Shown: positions 57,292 to 60,242 of the stretch, in pieces | Layout of the letters: each line of letters opens with the position of its first letter | Position numbering within the stretch: position 1 is the stretch's first letter | Virus record (IMG/VR): IMGVR_UViG_3300025127_000033 | Span: 1 to 60,242 of that record | DNA from: a virus | Direction: 5' to 3' (one strand) | Length of the DNA stretch: 60,242 bases | Program-made: the position numbers and the translations under genes | Notes under the pieces: model-generated | Database searches by the model: none | What the model saw: the letters and a program-made list of their open reading frames with translations, nothing else | What the model was told of the DNA's origin: nothing

Positions 57292-57858
57292 ATGGCATAC
57301 CAAAAATTACAAACAGAAAGAGCGATAGACGTAATACCTACTACGGGCTCAACAACAATAATTCCAGACCCAGGTAAGTTAATAACTTCAAATCTTACAG
57401 GAGTTGACGCATCAACAGCAGCAGCGACTGGTTCAGCATCAAATGATGCAACTTTAACTGATACGGGAAAAGACTTTGTGGCCTTGGGAGTAAAATCAGG
57501 AGATATCGTCAAGATAGCAATTGCTGCTGGTGACACAAAATATTACACCATTAAGTCTGTGGCGACAACAGTTTTAACTTTGCTTAGTGGAACTGGAGCA
57601 CTTGATGAAACTTTGGCGACGAAAACAGCTGGACTGCTCAACGTTATTTATAGTGTATTTTCTGGCGAAGGCACTGAGCCTTGTGTTTTATACGTAGGTG
57701 GGGCTGGTAATATTACTGTAGAGACCGCTGGAGGTGACGAAGTAACTTTCAAGGGTGTCCCCGCAGGAACATTTATTCCCGTACAGGTCACTAAGGTTTT
57801 TAATGTAAACTCTGGGGCTCCAACAACAACCGCCACTGACATCATAGCTCTACGATAA
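57292..57858 (+). CDS. virion protein with shared beta module
   Basis: 188 residues, Thr/Ala/Ser/Gly-rich. Contains LTDTGKDFVALGVKSGDIVK, the module shared with the 11672 head protein, and ends in a beta-rich region EVTFKGVPAGTFIPVQVTKV. Likely decoration, tail or fibre-associated protein. One-base overlap with the next gene. Confidence 0.6.
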   Translation: MAYQKLQTERAIDVIPTTGSTTIIPDPGKLITSNLTGVDASTAAATGSASNDATLTDTGKDFVALGVKSGDIVKIAIAAGDTKYYTIKSVATTVLTLLSGTGALDETLATKTAGLLNVIYSVFSGEGTEPCVLYVGGAGNITVETAGGDEVTFKGVPAGTFIPVQVTKVFNVNSGAPTTTATDIIALR

Positions 57859-59204
57859 TGATAGCCAACGCCATATATATTGGCAGGAGAGTTCTTGCAG
57901 CCATATCGTCTGGTGTAAGTGTAAGTGGAGTTGGTAACGCTGGTACGCAATCAAATATCATAACTGGAGATATCGATGCCAACATAAATGGTAGAGGTGT
58001 TGAACTTCAATTAGGTCGATATGTATATATATTCGCACAAGCAGGCAACGCAGACAACCAAGATTTAACAGCGATTGGTGTAACGCAAAGTGGTTCAACT
58101 CTGACCACTAGTTCATCCACTACAGCCGTTTTTAATGGCACAGCTGACTTTGACCCTTACGCTAGGGGACAAGCTTTTGGTATGATTAGATTAACAGACT
58201 CTAAATGTGTTATGATATGTCCCGAAGTAGGAACAGGGAACGTATTTAAGGTGTGTACATATAATGGTGGGACAAATAACGTAACCATAGACTTCACAGT
58301 CAATGATGGAGACACAAACAACTATATAGATAGGCTACCTAAATTTGCAGTTATAAATAAGCCAAGTGCCAATGTGTATACAATTGCATCCGTTGGTTTA
58401 ACAAAGGCAGGTGCGTTTCCTTATGCGAGGGTTTGGGATTTAGACATAAGTTCACAAACAATTACAAGTCGAGGTATACTTTACCCAATGGGCACAGGTC
58501 CAGCCGCTGGTAATGGTATGAGTCAGCTAGTCAACTTAGGAACGGTAGGAGGCAAGCATTGCTTTGCTATATTTTACGTAAAGTCAGCAACTTCGTCAGG
58601 TCTATTGTATTACGCTGTATACGAGTACAACGCAAGCACCAATACGCTTGTAGAGGCTATAGGTGATACCCTATATAAAAGCGGCTCTAATCACCCTATG
58701 CTTGATGCTCCTTGGAGCATAGAAGATGGTAGGGCTCCTTTAGCGTATTTAGATAGGATTAACTATGATGTAGAATTAACTACTTGTATTTGGGATGGCA
58801 CTACTTTAACTATCGGTACACCTGCAAGTTTTGGTGACAGTAACAGGCGAGGTCTTGAGCATACTTTGCGTAAATATTATAATGGCCAAGAAGACAGTAA
58901 AACTCAATACATAATGGGACTCGGCTTTTGGAATAGTGGTTCAAGCACAGGTGATGTTGAAGTATTTCCTGTGTACTATAATTCAAGTGCAAATACCTGG
59001 GACGTATCAAAATACAACTCATCTGATTCAGATATTGTATTAGAAGACACAAGCAATCCAACAAGTGGGCACTCAATGCGACAGCCATTTGTAGGTCAAG
59101 CTGACACAGGCCACGGAATAGCCTTAGCTGCTTTTAGAACACAAGGTATAGGTACACAATTTAGAGGTGTAGTAATGAATAACTTTGAAATAACAAATTC
59201 GTAA
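57858..59204 (+). CDS. putative tail spike/receptor-binding structural protein
   Basis: 448 residues, Gly/Thr/Asn/Ser-rich, repeated strands with Trp/Tyr at regular distances (IYIGRRVLAAISSGVSVSGV near the start, then repeated LPKFAVINKPSANVYTIASV, SRGILYPMGTGPAAGNGMSQ). The layout resembles a beta-propeller or beta-helix fibre protein. It is next to the lysis block and another virion protein. Function inferred from composition only. Confidence 0.55.
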   Translation: MIANAIYIGRRVLAAISSGVSVSGVGNAGTQSNIITGDIDANINGRGVELQLGRYVYIFAQAGNADNQDLTAIGVTQSGSTLTTSSSTTAVFNGTADFDPYARGQAFGMIRLTDSKCVMICPEVGTGNVFKVCTYNGGTNNVTIDFTVNDGDTNNYIDRLPKFAVINKPSANVYTIASVGLTKAGAFPYARVWDLDISSQTITSRGILYPMGTGPAAGNGMSQLVNLGTVGGKHCFAIFYVKSATSSGLLYYAVYEYNASTNTLVEAIGDTLYKSGSNHPMLDAPWSIEDGRAPLAYLDRINYDVELTTCIWDGTTLTIGTPASFGDSNRRGLEHTLRKYYNGQEDSKTQYIMGLGFWNSGSSTGDVEVFPVYYNSSANTWDVSKYNSSDSDIVLEDTSNPTSGHSMRQPFVGQADTGHGIALAAFRTQGIGTQFRGVVMNNFEITNS

Positions 59205-59467
59205 TGAAATTTTTAGTAACAGAATCAGACAGACAGATTTGCTTAATAGCAGATAATATTATACTAGAGGATGATGGCGTGTACTATGCCTGGAATGACG
59301 CTACCCCACATAAAGTTCAGAGAGCTAACTCGACGGATACGCTAGAAATAGTTGACGTTCCTGAGGGCACTCAGCTACCTGATGATGAGTTTATTATCAG
59401 CAAATACACTTACACTGTAGATGGTCAATTCGTTGTTTACTCAGGATGGGTGGATGAAGAAGTTTAA
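59204..59467 (+). CDS. small unknown protein (complete copy)
   Basis: 87 residues, acidic with aromatic strands (MKFLVTESDRQICLIADNII). Its 3' end equals the fragment at 1-97. It overlaps the fibre-like gene by one base and the spanin-like gene by 14 nt. No known domain; it could be a fibre-associated or chaperone protein. Confidence 0.6.
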   Translation: MKFLVTESDRQICLIADNIILEDDGVYYAWNDATPHKVQRANSTDTLEIVDVPEGTQLPDDEFIISKYTYTVDGQFVVYSGWVDEEV

Positions 59468-60176
59468 TTGGAACGAAGCCATACCATATATGTTCTGCAT
59501 ATTCCTTGCGTTCATGCTACTAAACAAGTGTGAGCAGGAGAAGGAGTATCAGCAGGAGATACAGCGAATACAAAACAACAACGTTGCACTATTAGACACT
59601 ATCCGAAACTACATGGATAGCGATGGGCTATATGCTGCCGATATCAGGGCACTGAACTTAAAGCTAGATGAGCTAGGTGATAGCATAGCAGTCAATAGGT
59701 CTCAGCCACCTGTAACCATAACCAATCAGACAACAGAGATACGAGAGACTATTGAAGTCCCTGCGTTTATATACGACACGATCACAATAGTGAACACCGA
59801 CACGTTCTATAAGCAGATATATGTGGAGCGCACAGACACGTTCGGCAAGAGCAACAGGTCCATCGAGGTGACCATACCTACCGATGGTGTGGTAGTGGCG
59901 GATGCCATAATAAACCTAGAGCAGGACATATGGGTTGAGAACACGGTAGAGCAGAACAAGAAGACAGGTGAGGTGTTCTTTAGAATGAGAACTGACTATC
60001 CAGGAGTTAGGTTCAACAATGCCAACGCTATACTAGTAGACCCGAAGCAACTCGTTAAGGTACGAAAATCATTTGGCGTTGGTTTTCAGACAGGTATAGG
60101 CATCACAACAACGGGTCAAACAAGGCATTACATAGGTGTGGGAATCCACTATTCGCCTAAGTTTTTACAATGGTAA
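59454..60176 (+). CDS. membrane-anchored spanin-like protein, right copy
   Basis: 240 residues from ATG 59454 (MKKFNWNEAIPYMF). Differs from the left copy (84-806) at about 14 residues, for example KKF/KRI near the start, QNNN/NNNN, SDGL/DDGM, AVN/SVD, NKK/NNK, GVR/GVT and TTGQTR/TTGKPR, with many silent differences. Same membrane helix and beta-rich end. Confidence 0.65.
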   Translation: MKKFNWNEAIPYMFCIFLAFMLLNKCEQEKEYQQEIQRIQNNNVALLDTIRNYMDSDGLYAADIRALNLKLDELGDSIAVNRSQPPVTITNQTTEIRETIEVPAFIYDTITIVNTDTFYKQIYVERTDTFGKSNRSIEVTIPTDGVVVADAIINLEQDIWVENTVEQNKKTGEVFFRMRTDYPGVRFNNANAILVDPKQLVKVRKSFGVGFQTGIGITTTGQTRHYIGVGIHYSPKFLQW

Positions 60177-60197
60177 AAAAGTATTAATTTTAAGGGC

Positions 60198-60242
60198 ATG
60201 AAACTGATAACGAAAGAGACCGTTGTCGGCATGCCAATGTCA
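60198..60242 (+). CDS. 5' end of small coiled-coil membrane protein (partial)
   Basis: First 15 codons of the protein whose full copy is at 828-1088. The window ends here; the start is at the same relative position (828 + 59370). Confidence 0.8.
   Translation, partial: MKLITKETVVGMPMS

Larger units (their letters stand above)
59371..60242. repeat. right copy of the diverged terminal overlap
   Basis: Matches 1-872 without gaps. Flanks are identical and the internal spanin-like gene carries the differences. See the left copy for interpretation. Confidence 0.9.

Overview
The window is one complete genome length of a tailed phage, very probably a podovirus-like phage of a marine Bacteroidetes (flavobacterial) host. 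Nucleotides 1-872 align without gaps to 59371-60242, so the contig closes on itself with a unit length of 59,370 bp. The two copies differ by many substitutions inside one gene, which points to assembly from mixed strains. The host guess rests on three things: gene starts lack Shine-Dalgarno sequences, there are many TAnnTTTG promoter boxes of the Bacteroidetes sigma-A type, and the virion proteins have a Bacteroidetes-phage style. I see no integrase, no lysogeny repressor with an attachment site, no CRISPR array and no insertion sequence.

Rightward half (1-33546, continued from 54757-60242 through the circle): lysis genes (spanin-like protein, coiled-coil membrane protein, holin), a repeat-built tail fibre, terminase, portal, scaffold-like protein, major capsid protein, small head proteins, two connector/ring-like proteins, a 1,958-residue nozzle/stabilisation protein, a peptidoglycan amidase, and three proteins arranged like the ejection proteins of T7 (gp14, gp15, gp16), the last of 2,884 residues. 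Intrinsic terminators follow the capsid and head genes. Several TAnnTTTG boxes lie 4-7 nt before start codons, so leaderless mRNAs are likely.

Leftward half (48894 down to 33524): a dense operon array of small genes plus DNA metabolism genes: cytosine-C5 methyltransferase (with a second gene nested in another frame), Sak3-type annealing protein, RecB-like exonuclease, AEP-type primase/SF3 helicase, SF2 helicase, another SAM methyltransferase, VRR-NUC nuclease, two DnaA-domain-IV-like proteins and a metallophosphatase. No DNA or RNA polymerase was recognised, so the phage probably relies on host replication and transcription enzymes. A second leftward block (52309-50207) holds tRNA-Arg(UCU), a lipoprotein-like gene and an M23 peptidase.

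A rightward block at 52524-54375 encodes a phage GroEL and GroES in the order groEL-groES. It is followed by an unusual run of about twelve tiny, mostly lysine/arginine-rich genes (54757-57282) and then tail/head proteins that lead back to the lysis genes.

The most unusual region is 48179-50046. It has about 1.15 kb with no gene (48895-50046), a consensus leftward promoter, and an apparently structured RNA of about 560 nt. That RNA ends in a 44-nt tRNA acceptor/T-arm minihelix. A second 44-nt minihelix with compensatory base changes lies 754 nt away. A separate 64-bp element with ATGACGA repeats occurs upstream of the primase gene and again between tRNA-Arg and groEL.
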